This document shows positions 1-10,445 of a stretch of DNA of 64,000 nt, piece after piece. A program made the position numbers and the translations under genes. A model generated the notes under the pieces. The model saw nothing but the letters and a program-made list of their open reading frames with translations, did not search any database and was not told the origin of the DNA. Each line of letters opens with the position of its first letter. Positions within the stretch are counted from its first letter, which is position 1. This DNA comes from Tieghemiomyces parasiticus (taxonomy: Eukaryota > Kickxellomycota > Dimargaritomycetes > Dimargaritales > Dimargaritaceae), in contig JANBPT010000092.1 of the NCBI GenBank assembly GCA_027575765.1, positions 1-64,000 of the forward strand. Reading direction: 5' to 3'.

Positions 1-514
1 CCGCCGTAGATCCCCCACTGGCCCGTGAAAATGCCAGAGCCGAGCAGGTTGGGGCTTGTGACTATCTATCACCTGCCTGTTCCTGCCGATGGGCGCGACC
101 AGTGGCAGGTGATAGCCGACCGTCCCCCCTCCCACCCCTGCACCTGCAGCTGCAGACACGCCGTACGCCAGGACCTGACCTTCCACACGTCCCCGTCCTC
201 CCCTCGCTCGGATTCCTGCGGATCATCTCACCGTCACATTCACTCCCCGGCTGGTTTGATTAAGCCCACCACCACCACACTGCCACCGCCCAGCACCCCC
301 GTTCCCAGTGCCCCGCCGCTTATAAACATCACCTGAGCGAGCCGCTACTTCACCATTTATCTTCCTGGTTTCTACTCCTCTTTTCCTTATCGAATACCTT
401 TGTTTAATACTAAACCCGTCTCTCCGCTTTCCTCACCGACTGTTCACCCTCCATAACCGTCATCCCGGGTGCCCCCCTGGCTTGTAATATAACCTACGCC
501 GACCATTATCAACA
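1..514 (+). promoter_or_regulatory. upstream region of malate synthase gene
   Basis: No convincing gene is visible. A TATAAA at 321-326 lies about 190 bp before the malate synthase ATG and is followed by a pyrimidine-rich leader, the usual layout for a strong fungal promoter. The first 300 bases are C-rich and may be the end of another gene, but nothing recognisable is encoded. Confidence 0.45.
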
Positions 515-2158
515 ATGACCCCCGCTCCGACCACCGCCGCGCCTAAGGGCGTCACCGTCCTGGGCCATGTCACCCCCGACCAGGCCACCATCCTGACTCC
601 GGAGGCGCTCCAGTTCGTCGCCACCCTGCACCGTGCCTTTAACCCCACCCGTCTGGCCCTTTTGCAGCGTCGGGACGAGCGCCAGGCCGCCATTAACCGT
701 GGAGAGCTTCCCGACTTCCTCCCCGAAACATCTCATATCCGCGCCGATGACACCTGGCGGGGCGCCCCACCCGCACCCGGCCTGGTCGACCGCCGCGTGG
801 AAATCACCGGCCCTGTGGACCGCAAGATGGTCATCAATGCTCTCAACTCTGGGTCGGCCACCTTCATGGCTGACCTCGAGGATTCCAACGCCCCGACTTG
901 GTCCAACAATCTGAGTGGCCAGGTTAACCTTCGGGACGCCGTCCACCGCCGCATCGACTACACAGCTGAGAATGGCAAGCGCTACGCTCTGCGCTCGGAC
1001 GGCACCCCCATCGCCACCCTCTTGGTGCGCCCGCGCGGTTGGCACATGGTGGAGCGCCATCTGTTGATTGACGGCGCGCCCTGCTCGGCCTCCCTATTTG
1101 ACTTTGCCCTCTACTTCTTCCACAACGCGCGTGCCAGCCTGGCTGCCGGGTTCGGTCCCTACTTTTACCTGCCCAAGATGGAGAGCCACCTGGAGGCTCG
1201 CCTGTGGAACGACACCTTTAACCTGGCCCAGGACCTTTTGGCCCTACCCCGTGGCACCATCCGCGCGACCGTGCTGATCGAGACGATCCTGGCCGCCTTC
1301 GAGATGGACGAGATTATCTACGAGCTGCGCGAGCACTCGAGCGGGCTCAACTGCGGTCGCTGGGACTACATCTTCTCCTTCATCAAGAAGTTCCGTCTCG
1401 ATCCGCGTTTCGTCCTCCCCGAGCGCGCCGCCGTCACCATGTCCGTGCCCTTTATGGACGCCTACGTGCGCCTGCTCATCCGCACCTGCCACCGCCGCGG
1501 GGTACATGCCATGGGTGGAATGGCAGCCCAGATCCCCATCAAGGGGGACGAGAAGGCCAACGCCGCTGCCATGGCCAAGGTGCGCGCCGATAAGGAGCGA
1601 GAGGTCCGTGCCGGCCACGACGGTACCTGGGTGGCCCATCCAGCCCTAGTCACCGTGGCCCGTGAGGTATTTGACGCCCACATGCCGCAGCCCAACCAGC
1701 TCTATATTCGCCGTGCCGACGTGCATGTCACTTCCCGTGATCTCCTGGACCCCCATGTGCCGGGTAATACCGGGGTCAGTGAGCAAGGCGTGCGGACCAA
1801 CCTGTCGGTGGCACTGTTGTACATGGAGGCCTGGCTGCGTGGGTCGGGGTGTGTGCCTATCCACAACCTCATGGAGGACGCTGCCACCGCCGAGATTTCG
1901 CGCTCACAGCTGTGGCAGTGGGCCTACCACCGTACCGTCACCCGCGAGGGGCAGACCCTGACCCCGGACTACCTGCGCCGCCTGTTGGCTGAAGAAGCCA
2001 CCAAACTCGGCCTGGGCACCCCCAAGGCCCCGCCTAAACTCGAGCTGGCCCGCCACCATCTGGCCGCCCAAATCACCGGCGATGCTTATGCCGATTTCCT
2101 GACCACCCTCTGCTATGATGACATTGTTGAGCTGGCGGCCAACCAGGCCAAGCTGTAG
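515..2158 (+). CDS. MLS1: malate synthase, peroxisomal (glyoxylate cycle)
   Basis: Condenses glyoxylate with acetyl-CoA to malate, the second dedicated step of the glyoxylate cycle, allowing growth on two-carbon compounds or fatty acids. The 547-residue single-exon product has the usual family length. The malate synthase signature [15 protein letters not shown] lies near residues 272-286, and [11 protein letters not shown] just before it is part of the active-site barrel. The protein ends in AKL, an accepted variant of the SKL peroxisomal targeting signal, so a peroxisomal location is likely. The start follows a TATA box and pyrimidine-rich leader, and no better downstream ATG exists. Long open frames on both strands inside the gene come from its high GC content. 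Confidence 0.97.
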   Translation: MTPAPTTAAPKGVTVLGHVTPDQATILTPEALQFVATLHRAFNPTRLALLQRRDERQAAINRGELPDFLPETSHIRADDTWRGAPPAPGLVDRRVEITGPVDRKMVINALNSGSATFMADLEDSNAPTWSNNLSGQVNLRDAVHRRIDYTAENGKRYALRSDGTPIATLLVRPRGWHMVERHLLIDGAPCSASLFDFALYFFHNARASLAAGFGPYFYLPKMESHLEARLWNDTFNLAQDLLALPRGTIRATVLIETILAAFEMDEIIYELREHSSGLNCGRWDYIFSFIKKFRLDPRFVLPERAAVTMSVPFMDAYVRLLIRTCHRRGVHAMGGMAAQIPIKGDEKANAAAMAKVRADKEREVRAGHDGTWVAHPALVTVAREVFDAHMPQPNQLYIRRADVHVTSRDLLDPHVPGNTGVSEQGVRTNLSVALLYMEAWLRGSGCVPIHNLMEDAATAEISRSQLWQWAYHRTVTREGQTLTPDYLRRLLAEEATKLGLGTPKAPPKLELARHHLAAQITGDAYADFLTTLCYDDIVELAANQAKL

Positions 2159-2652
2159 GGTACTTTTTTTTTCTTTTTGGACGCTACTCACGTAGCCGGT
2201 CACATGGTGTCTCCCCCTTTACTGCCCTACCTTTTCCCATTGGCTATTCCTTTCTATCATCACATCTCCAGCACACTAAAAGTGTGCTGCAGCGTCCGGC
2301 AATCGAACGTGGCTTTGTGTAAAAATCGGACTATTATCACTGGGGTTATAGTATGGTCTATTCGTGGTCACGAGAAGCGATATGATGTATATAAATAGCA
2401 ATGGTCAAAAAATATCGGAGGCGTAAAAGGTACGATAGAAAATGGGCGAGGCCGTTTCCGGTTAGAAAATATCGACTAAATCAAGCGCGCTTGGATCATA
2501 GTAGTCCCCTTGACGGCCGAAAATTATCCAAATTCCCTTGATCCCGGACATCGCATTGCTCGGCCTGTTATGCCGACGGCAGCTCAGCGATAGGGGCGAG
2601 GGTGAGTACAATTCGCCAGTGGCGTAAATGTTTAGCCGTATAGGATTACGGA
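2159..2652. other. intergenic, nothing recognised
   Basis: 3' flank of malate synthase. A T-run at 2164-2178 may be part of the transcript end. I see no gene or repeat here. Confidence 0.5.
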
Positions 2653-2988
2653 TTATAGCCTGCTCTGTAAAGGGTAGGCTGTCAGCAAGTGAGGTGGAGG
2701 GTCATCTTCCAACAGTTCCAGAAGTACGACCCTATAACATCCACCAATGTAATCTGATGGGTGGCCTGACCGAGCCTCATCTTCAAAGGAGTAGTGACCG
2801 GTACGAAAGCAAATTAGCCACCGATAGACGGGAGCATGGCCAGGGGCACCTAAGCCCAGCGTGGTAGTTAGTTCAGCTAAAAGGCAATCTTCCCCGTGAC
2901 TCTTGGAATAAGAGTTGAAAATTAGCGCCCGCACATCATGCCTGGTAAATTGGGGTGGGGCGGGGGATGGAACTTCGGAAATTGACAT
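2653..2988 (-). pseudogene. mariner transposase N-terminal fragment (relic 1)
   Basis: This 111-codon open frame resembles the N-terminal helix-turn-helix region of mariner-type transposases. It reads RHDVRALIF, then YRWLICFRTGHYSFEDE and ARSGHP, matching the family pattern of a W..F..G..S..D..RSGRP block. No DDE catalytic region follows in the 3' direction (towards 2430), so it is a truncated remnant. It aligns almost residue for residue with the decayed element at 41.6-41.8 kb (HDMRVF and APFRAGHCSFGDKCRPGR there), so both derive from one family. It is short and probably non-functional. Confidence 0.7.
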
Positions 2989-3180
2989 GATGGAAAGGTA
3001 AAAAAAAACACAGAGTGTGAAGTCAGAAATGGTTCAATACTATAATGGTTTATACCATTCGATTCCTCGCCCAAGTCACCTCTAGGCTTCATCTACAGTG
3101 TCATTGTCTAAGGCCTCAATATTCGATTACAAAATTGATTGAGTCGCCTATACATACTTTTTTCATACAGACGAGGGCAG
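2989..3180 (-). repeat. 5' non-coding part of mariner-like relic 1
   Basis: Similar by eye to 41811-41990 beside relic 2: both have a GATGGAAAGGTAAAAA start, then a CGATTCC..GCC stretch, CTAGG(C/T)..CATC..CA..GTC and finally a GCCTATA motif. This places it as untranslated sequence upstream of the transposase fragment. The copies are heavily diverged. Confidence 0.5.
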
Positions 3181-4600
3181 ACACATTGCTAAGCGTCCCC
3201 CAACCAGTAGAGTGTCCATGCAGCTTATATATCCAGGTGACCAGATGATACCAACTCAATAGTCTCCAGCCGGCCTAGGCTCTACCCCCGTTTTGTCGCT
3301 TTACTTTTGTGTATTGCTCAATAGTCCGTAGCACTTGTCATTATGTGACGGCCTTCCGTCTCTCACAGTAAACCTCACTCACCCGACTACGCGTCCAGTT
3401 AGTAGTTGCCCGCCAATAGGCATCCCCCCTCTGCTACAGTAGAGAGAGAAGAGGTGATAATGGAAGGACGCAGCCTAGCAGGTGTGAAAAGGCCATTGCT
3501 AGTTGGCTAGTCTAGCAAAGTAACGAAAAGTAGTGTAGGTAGCCCCGCTAGGCAATAGATGCGAGCAAAGTAGGTTGGCCAGCTGTGGTGAGTGGCTATG
3601 ACTGGTTGGTTCTGGCCTTCCTGGCTGTTGCTGTGTCGAAGCCAGGAGTAGAAAAGGCAGTAATAACGCTGGCCGGAGAACGGTGATGCCGATTTATGGG
3701 AACCAACGACTTTTTATATTATTATTTTTTTAGCTTAGGTTATAAATTTGAAATTGGCGGAAATATAACCCCCCCCCCGCAATTCACGGCCAGCAAACCT
3801 CATAATAGCTGCGCAAGAAAAAGGGTAGCAAGCAGGTGTATTTGCAGTCGTAGAAAGTATCTGGTACAGGTATCGATTTACCAGGATTACTGTCTCGCTT
3901 GCAGGACGCTGTCGGTGGGAATGTCGATCTGGGGTCTCTAAAAAAGCTGACCATGCGCTTCCAATATTTGTGCAAGGAAAGGAGGTCAAACGGATTTCGA
4001 TTTCTCAGGCGTGAGGGAATAGACATGCGATAAACATATTTACGACCGACTACAGCTACGGCTTTCGCCAATTTGTGTCTCTTCCACTCTGCGTGATGGG
4101 GAAGAGACGGAAGGAGACATGGAGACTGGGAGTTAGAGGGGAGCGGCAAGAGAGAGAGGAGGGAGAAGCAGACATGGAGACAAAGAGCGAGACTATGTGT
4201 GTGTATGAAAGAAGAAACGACAGAGGAGGAGAGGTAATGCTAAACAAAGGCACTACCGGCCAGGGGCCTTTCATTATAAAAGGTCAACGCTGCAAGGGTG
4301 CACAAAGGTAAATAAAGAAAGGCCCGAAAAGCCAGTTCTTTATTTGGAGGAGATGGCGTTCTCTAACCTACGACTATGGAGAGGGAGAAGAGCGGAGAAG
4401 AAGGCCTACTCGGTGTAAAGGCTGGTGTGCGTGTGGAGGCTGGTATCCTCAATCTATAGATTGAGCGAAGGAGAAGGGGAGCACCATCCTATGCTGGCAG
4501 TAGTAGGCCCATTGTAACTTAGCCATCCTCCCTTTCTTTCACGACGCTGGCCGTTGATGCTGCATAGTCCCCCATTTCATCATGGAATCGCAGTGGGACT
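3181..4600. other. intergenic with purine-rich tract
   Basis: No gene recognised. About 4085-4240 is an imperfect purine-rich (GGAGA/GAGAG) low-complexity tract on the + strand. A run of ten C lies near 3770. Short open frames here show no family resemblance. Confidence 0.5.
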
Positions 4601-4623
4601 CGCTCATTCCAAAAAGCTGTCCA

Positions 4624-4629
4624 TATAAA
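4624..4629 (+). promoter_or_regulatory. TATA box of small secreted protein gene
   Basis: TATAAA lies about 195 bp before the ATG at 4820, the same spacing as upstream of malate synthase. Confidence 0.4.
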
Positions 4630-4819
4630 TTCAGCCATACTAGCCGGCGTTTGGTCTCCCCATCATACTCATCATCCCTTACACCTATTTTTGCATAGCC
4701 TTACCTGCACTATCCTATTGGTCCAACGCCAACATAGCTACACGCACACACCTACCATCTACCCTTGTCTCATTATTTTGGACCCGACTTAACTCGCCCA
4801 CCTCTACCCTCCGGTCGCT

Positions 4820-5032
4820 ATGCACCTCAACGTCGCACTCGTTAGCTTCGCCACTATTACCCTTGGTGTGCTAGCAGCACCGTTTCCAAACCCCGGTTTC
4901 ACGCAATCAGACGGGCCAAACTCTCAAAACGGTTTTCAGGCGAGCTATGGCAGAATGAGTGGGCAATTCGGCATGGTTACGCATAGTAGAAGCTCCGGAT
5001 TTTCCAACAGTGGGTCCGTTAAGAAGCACTGA
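4820..5032 (+). CDS. small secreted protein, unknown function
   Basis: 70 residues. Residues 1-20 form a clear secretion signal (MHLNVALVSFATITLGVLAA) with a likely cleavage site after AA. The mature part is about 50 residues, rich in Gly, Ser, Asn and Gln, without cysteine, and ends basic (KKH). A TATA box and a pyrimidine-rich leader precede the ATG. I do not recognise a family. The lack of cysteines argues against a disulfide-stabilised toxin or effector. It may sit inside DNA that splits an old mariner-like element (see findings). It could be a chance open frame, but signal peptide and promoter together make a gene more likely. Confidence 0.55.
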   Translation: MHLNVALVSFATITLGVLAAPFPNPGFTQSDGPNSQNGFQASYGRMSGQFGMVTHSRSSGFSNSGSVKKH

Positions 5033-6257
5033 GCACTTTGGCATCTTGGCAGCTCACTGGTGAAAATACCCATCTTTTGGCATAGTTAGCATTACCGCAC
5101 ACCAGGCATACTCTCCCGGCTTATTCACCTAGTCCGCCAACTTTTACCAGCTAAATTTAGCGTCAGCAATACACCCTCACTCTCGTACACACGCACACTG
5201 GCATTACCCCTCCTAGCTCTCCACCTGCACTAACATCATTCTGCATCCATACCGCTCCGCAATAAAAAAATTAACTTATCCCAGGGGGAGCTGTCACTCC
5301 AGCCGCCTTTCCCTCCCGTTGTCTAACAATTGTAAGGGGAGAGTTCAATACAGGACACATTCGGCCCCTGTTTTACCATATCCTAATATACGGTCGAGAG
5401 GATTGCAACGTAGTAGAGGAAAGTGGGCGATGGTGAGTCGGAGGGTTGCCACCTCCGAATGTTGATAGGGATTGTCTATCTAACTTTGGGAATGGGTGAG
5501 CTGTTCCCCCCCTTTGTGCTCCCCACCCTCCTTGGTGAGCCTTGTCCCGAGGATAGAGGCTGAAACAAAGGTGTCTCCCCACCAGGTGCCCCTTATCTTG
5601 ATCTAGGCTTGTTCGTAGGGAGGCCTCGATCACAGTGGTCAGCCTTGAATACCGCAGTCTTCGGCAGGAGGGGGATAAGGTATTTGAGGGAAAGCTCACA
5701 TAGAAATACTGCGTAGCAAAAGACGGAAAGGTAAAGGAAAGCGGGGAATGGATTGACATGAGATTTAACCATGTCCCAACCCCACATTCCACGATCAGCA
5801 TTCTCGTCCTTGCCGCCTGTACTGGCCAGGCCGATGTCGCCGTCTGTTTCGGCCTTCGTGGCTGAAAATTCTCCAACTGCCTGCAGGCTGCTTCCTTAGG
5901 TAATATGGTATGCATGTACCACACTTCACCAGGGTGCCCCCGTGCGCAATGTAACTCAGATATAAATCCAGGACCATAAAAAAAGCCTGGTGAATATGTA
6001 TTCAAAGTGATGACCAAGGGCACACACTGCTTGGTAAGTTCCCATTAACCATCTAGGAAATATATATATATCAACATATCTAGTCGCCTAGTTAGATCCA
6101 GGGGAGGTCCCATTTCCAGGCGACCCCAGAATGCTCTTATTAATATGGACACTCATCTGGAACGTTATTAGATACTGGTAATCAGTGACGTTTTAGGAGG
6201 CCCGACGTGTAATGGGGCCGTGCAGTCCCCAGTCCTTAAATAGGGCGTCATATATGG
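5033..6257. other. intergenic with one long uncharacterised open frame
   Basis: The only notable content is a 216-codon open frame on the minus strand (6023 to 5373). Its composition is unlike the GC-rich genes of the window, it has no domain I recognise, and two further open frames overlap it on the same strand. I do not call it a gene, though its length is somewhat unexpected by chance. A (TA)n microsatellite lies at about 6060-6070. Confidence 0.4.
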
Positions 6258-6600
6258 CGTGGTCACCTAGAACGACCTTACCCCTATGCACCAAGCAGCA
6301 GCCATCCATGACTTCGCCACACACCTGAACCGCCTCTCATACACTTAGCGAGAACAATAACCAACTGTCCCACAACCTTTCATGGCCACCCAGACCAGCC
6401 CTTTCAAACAACACTTGCTATACTTTTTTATGTTTCTGTAAGACTTCGCTACCCACTACACAAGCATCTACCCATAAGGCCAAGTCGCAGGCCGGTATCC
6501 TATATATGGCACCAAGTCAGGTTCCAATAAACAACACCAACACTCCTTACCCTTACTAGTTGTCATATTCTTGTTTAGACCTACCACACGATCCCGACGG
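6258..6600 (+). repeat. diverged repeat module A, copy 1
   Basis: Matches 42048-42400 in the same orientation. Nearly identical blocks include TGGTC(A/G)CCTAGAA(C/T)GACC followed by TTAC..C..ATGCAC, then AGAACAATAAC, CCCTTCAAA, (A/T)AAACAACACC and GACCTACCACAC. No protein is encoded. In copy 2 the module sits just 5' of the mariner transposase relic, suggesting it belongs to the same element. Confidence 0.75.
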
Positions 6601-6832
6601 GGATTATTTATGGGCCTTATGGTGACGGTGGGGGGGACCTCTATAGCCAAAGGTTATCGGGATGCTGAAATTAGCGCAGGAGCGCCTATAAGGTATCATA
6701 CCTAGTTAGTAGAGCCAGTAGATGGCTAGCCAAAATGGCCTTAGGGAAGGTTTTCGATGGCAATGGCCTTCACCAAGTAGTCACTGGCATTGACGATTGC
6801 CATTCATGCAACCAGCCGCAGCATATACTATC
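6596..6832 (-). repeat. diverged repeat module B, copy 1 (inverted)
   Basis: The reverse complement matches 42925-43170 over its whole length, with shared blocks such as AGTATATGCTGC, CAGTGACTAC, CCATCTACTGGCTC against CTATCTACTGGCTC, GGCGCTCCT and CCCCCCCACCGTCACCATAA. In copy 2 module B is in the forward orientation and 0.5 kb beyond module A. Here it abuts module A in inverted orientation. Confidence 0.75.
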
Positions 6833-8429
6833 CTTGTAACTATCGAAAGATTAGGGCTTGATAAATTTGTGCTCCCGCTCTATATAAAGTGCACGACCAA
6901 CATCACAAACCGATCATCATTATCACTCACAGTGACCCGTTCGAAGGATTGGCTTAATGTTTCGATTTCCAGCTTTAATCACCTCGTGGTCCTTATCAAT
7001 GCACAACTATCTCCCGATAGGGAAAAAGTAATGACCTAGCAAGCTTCATAGGTTGACACGTGAGGTTGTAGAGTAAGCTAAGCCAGAGGTCAGCTAAAAT
7101 AAGCCATTGGTAATAAGAAGTCAGGATAGTAGTAGGCAGAACCCTCCCCTCTCGGGGTGGGGTATCTTTCTATAATACTCACGCAGTGGGATAATTGTGA
7201 TCGGTGATGATCACCAATCAAAGTAGGGCCAACTTGACAGATTGTAAAGTCATTATGAGGGTCTAGACTAGTTTGAACTCTGAGACTGCTTGGTTGAACG
7301 TAAACGAAGAATGGAATGGTTAAAAGACCAGAGTCGTAAGTATTGTCCTAGAGGCTTTGAAAAAGGGGTAAGAGTGAAGAATAGTGATGATGAGGATGTC
7401 TCGGGGAATGTGTCTTAGAGCTGTAGTGATGGCCGTTGGTGCTGCATGGGTAGTGCTAAAGGGTGGTGGATATTACGGGGCGGGGGTAGGTCGTGTTAGC
7501 TGACGACAAGGATTATCAATTGGAAAAACTAAGCTCCTTGGCATATATATAACTTATTGTCATTCCTACACGGCACTAGTTGAGGAGTGTAGATTAGGCG
7601 CCATACATCGGGTGGGAGATAACACACATTGAATCACTATAATCCTCCGAATCTGGAAGGTATGTGAGTTGGAGTTTGTCAGAGGGGTCGGCTCTCAGTG
7701 ACGGCCTAATAATTCTGAAATTGGGGATTTAGCCAATCGGAGAATTACTGTAAAATTATTATCAACACTGGATGGTCAGTTTGAGGCAGGGCTTAATAAA
7801 ACTACCCTCTCGTTATGACTCAACGCCAAATCCGACCCTGATAACGTATATAAAGGCGGCACGTGGCCTTGCGGTAGATAAGATATCGGGGGGGGGGTGA
7901 CTGGTATAACAATAAAATATGAGAGGATAGCGATTACTTCATTAGGCTGTTCCTGCACCAGCTTAGATAGCCAGCGGAGCTCGTGGATGTGGGGCTAAGC
8001 CATTGTCTTGATCGTTGTTCGGAGTCGTGCAATAGGGAGGGTGGATAGCACTCGCTCTGGTTCGTAAGGAAAGAATAATAGAGTGCTGTACCATTGGTGA
8101 ATAGAGGGTAGGGTTGTCGCGTGGGAAGCCAGGCGGATATGAACTGGTGACTTGCCGCCACACTGGTTAGGGGGTAAAGTCGGCGGTGGTGGTCCGGAAT
8201 GTAAGGTGACCGGGTGGCTGCCGCAAGGAGGTTCCTAACCACCACAAACCTACCTAGAGAGGTGCTTGCATAATACCGGGAGGGACCTAACCCCATCTGT
8301 TATGACTTTACAATGACTACATTGTATATTATTTACTAACCCTATTTTGTCAAGGTTTATAGCTGTCTATAAATCTAATCGAGGACTATTACTACAATTA
8401 ATTACAAAAATGAGCCGTTATAATTATGC
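6833..8429. other. intergenic, nothing recognised
   Basis: AT-richer spacer. A 120-codon minus-strand frame (8296-7934) is within chance expectation and resembles nothing known to me. A run of nine G lies at about 7890. Confidence 0.5.
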
Positions 8430-8979
8430 TTAATGAGTGGGCTTAGGGCAGTTTTTGGAGACGTGGCCCTGTTCGCCACACCTGTAACAGGTCTTGTCTG
8501 CATCTCTAGGGGGGCGGGATGGACAATGTCTGGCCAAGTGGCCAGGTTGGTGGCAAACATAACATGCCGTGTCTGGGAAGAGGGATGGGTTGGTTACTAA
8601 TAAATCTTCGTCAGGGACGCTGGGGGCTGGTTGATGAGTAAGCAATGGACAAGTGTTCCTGACATGGCCCGTCTGGCGGCAGTGGTAGCACTGCCTCTGA
8701 GAACTTAGATGGGGCTCAGGACAGTCACGGGCCTCGTGACCAGCCTGTCTACAATTGTAACATAGCCGACCCTCTTGGGGACACTGGCTAGCCAAGTGGT
8801 CAGCTAGTCGGTAGAGGGACAGTGGGGTAGTCAACAGTGTGGTAGAGTATGGGGTCAGTAGCTGTTCAATTGTATCTGGAGTGTGGCTCAGCAATGCATG
8901 TCGTTACAGGCCAATCTCTCTGGACAGTCGGTTACTCACTTGCGCCGCAGTGGTAACATATTCTTTGCGTGGGTCCCAT
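8430..8979 (-). CDS. CCHC zinc-knuckle protein, CNBP/Gis2-like
   Basis: Two exons: 8979-8940 and 8803-8430, with a 136-nt intron (donor GTGAGT, acceptor CTAG). The spliced product is 137 residues with five C-x2-C-x4-H-x4-C knuckles: CYHCGATDHLASQC, CYNCRQAGHEARDC, CYHCRQTGHVRNTC, CYVCHQPGHLARHC and CYRCGEQGHVSKNC. The intron falls inside the first knuckle, which is complete only after splicing, so the model is well supported. CNBP/Gis2 proteins bind single-stranded nucleic acid or mRNA and act in translation control and stress granules. Those family members usually have seven knuckles; here there are five, with a linker between the third and fourth. A retroelement gag protein is less likely, as no other retroelement sequence is nearby. 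Confidence 0.88.
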
Positions 8980-10445
8980 TCTGGTTTTACAATGTGAGTA
9001 CAATAAGAAATAGATAGGAAGCCAGCTCTGGGAATCGGCTCTGATGGTAGAAAGGGCTAAAGGATAAGAATGGCATTACCAGAGCCATGAACTAAACAAA
9101 AAAAAGAAGGGGAAGTGTATGATAGCCAGGGGCAAGAGGGTGGGAATTGCCCTGACTTTTAAAGAAAGTGAAGGTGCCCAGGTGCAGAAGAAGGAGGACG
9201 AGAGATGCTAATCAGACTTCCAAAAAAGGAAACTTGATGCTGAGCATTACTGCACCTATCATTGCGTTAAAAGGTGTAGAGGTCTTGTGCATTTCTCCGG
9301 TCTCGGTTAACCACACCCAGCGCCTCTACTGGTCAGATCTAGCTGGTGCGACTAAACGTGCCCTACGGAGACTGGTCAGTCCCACTGTCACCATACCAGG
9401 TTGGATTTGCAGGCAATTAGTTGTCAGCCGAATGTGTGGGAAAGCATAGGTGGGCCATCGTCTTCCATGACTGGTGGCGTATAGCCAAGGAGTGGCTCAC
9501 TAGTTACACTCCTCGAGTGAATGGTCAATTCCTGGCCAACAGATCTTATCTCTCATGGCCATACGTATCCACCCATCGCTTGTCTGGCATGCACCAGCAC
9601 GGCACTAGGTTAAACCCAATGCCTTAACCACCTGTCTGCTGGGACGGTAGTCTAAAAAGGGTAGTTATGCGATGGCAGACGTACAGACTGGACCGTCATA
9701 CGATCGGCCAAGTGTAGATGGCACCCCCTCTCTTTCTCACCCCAACATCAATATTTCTAAAAGAAGGGAGGGCATCGTGCTTTATGTTGCCCCTAGCGGA
9801 AATGCCCACCGACTCTTGCACCCCCTCCCTCCCTGCCTTTGTGTCATGCTCCTCATGGCAGCATGCAGATGGGCATCATTCTAGCGTTAAACAACAAACA
9901 ATTATAATCGGACGATGTAGCCTACTGGTAGAAACTTACCCTAACAATTAGCACCTTGATAGAAGTGAGGGGCTTCGATTAGATTCCTGTCAAGATCCTG
10001 CTGAGCACGTGACCCATGATCTGTCGCTCGTTTTATTTCCACATCAGACATGTGTCATGTGGAACCCTCAAGGCGTAGTGCACACCTCCCTTATGTTGTA
10101 TCCATTGATGTGGCTGGATGGGTCTAGCAGGTCTTGCAGAATCCGACTGCTATTGTTCTGAAATTAAGTTGCCGAGCGGGCCGCCCGCTCCCTTGGACAG
10201 TACTCCTATAACCGAGACTCACAACTCTGCACTTGTATCACACAGGTTGGAGCTGGAGTTAACTCACGCCCTGGCCGAACCCGCCACTGTAGTGAATATT
10301 GGTCTGCGGAGATGGCGTAGTGGGTTGCACCTGAAAAAAATAGTTCGTCTGGTGAGGGCAAATCGCAGACTCGGAGCACGGCGATTGGCCCGATCGGAGT
10401 CTCGCGATTCTCCCCCCCCCTCTAGATATCAGCCAAGTCGTAGGA
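8980..10445. other. intergenic, nothing recognised
   Basis: Promoter side of both the zinc-knuckle gene (-) and the pseudouridine synthase gene (+), which are divergent. Short open frames near 9168-9627 and 9672-9951 show no family resemblance. GC content rises from about 10150 towards the next gene, probably its 5' leader. Confidence 0.5.

Noticed and set aside
509..1060. Long open frames antisense and out of frame within malate synthase
   Set aside because: Shadows of a GC-rich coding region; the sense frame has full family conservation.
5373..6023. 216-codon minus-strand open frame
   Set aside because: Length is notable, but no domain, no start context, and other open frames overlap it; not enough to call a gene.
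8430..8979. Zinc-knuckle gene as a retrotransposon gag
   Set aside because: No protease, reverse transcriptase or terminal repeats nearby, and the spaced multi-knuckle layout fits CNBP/Gis2.
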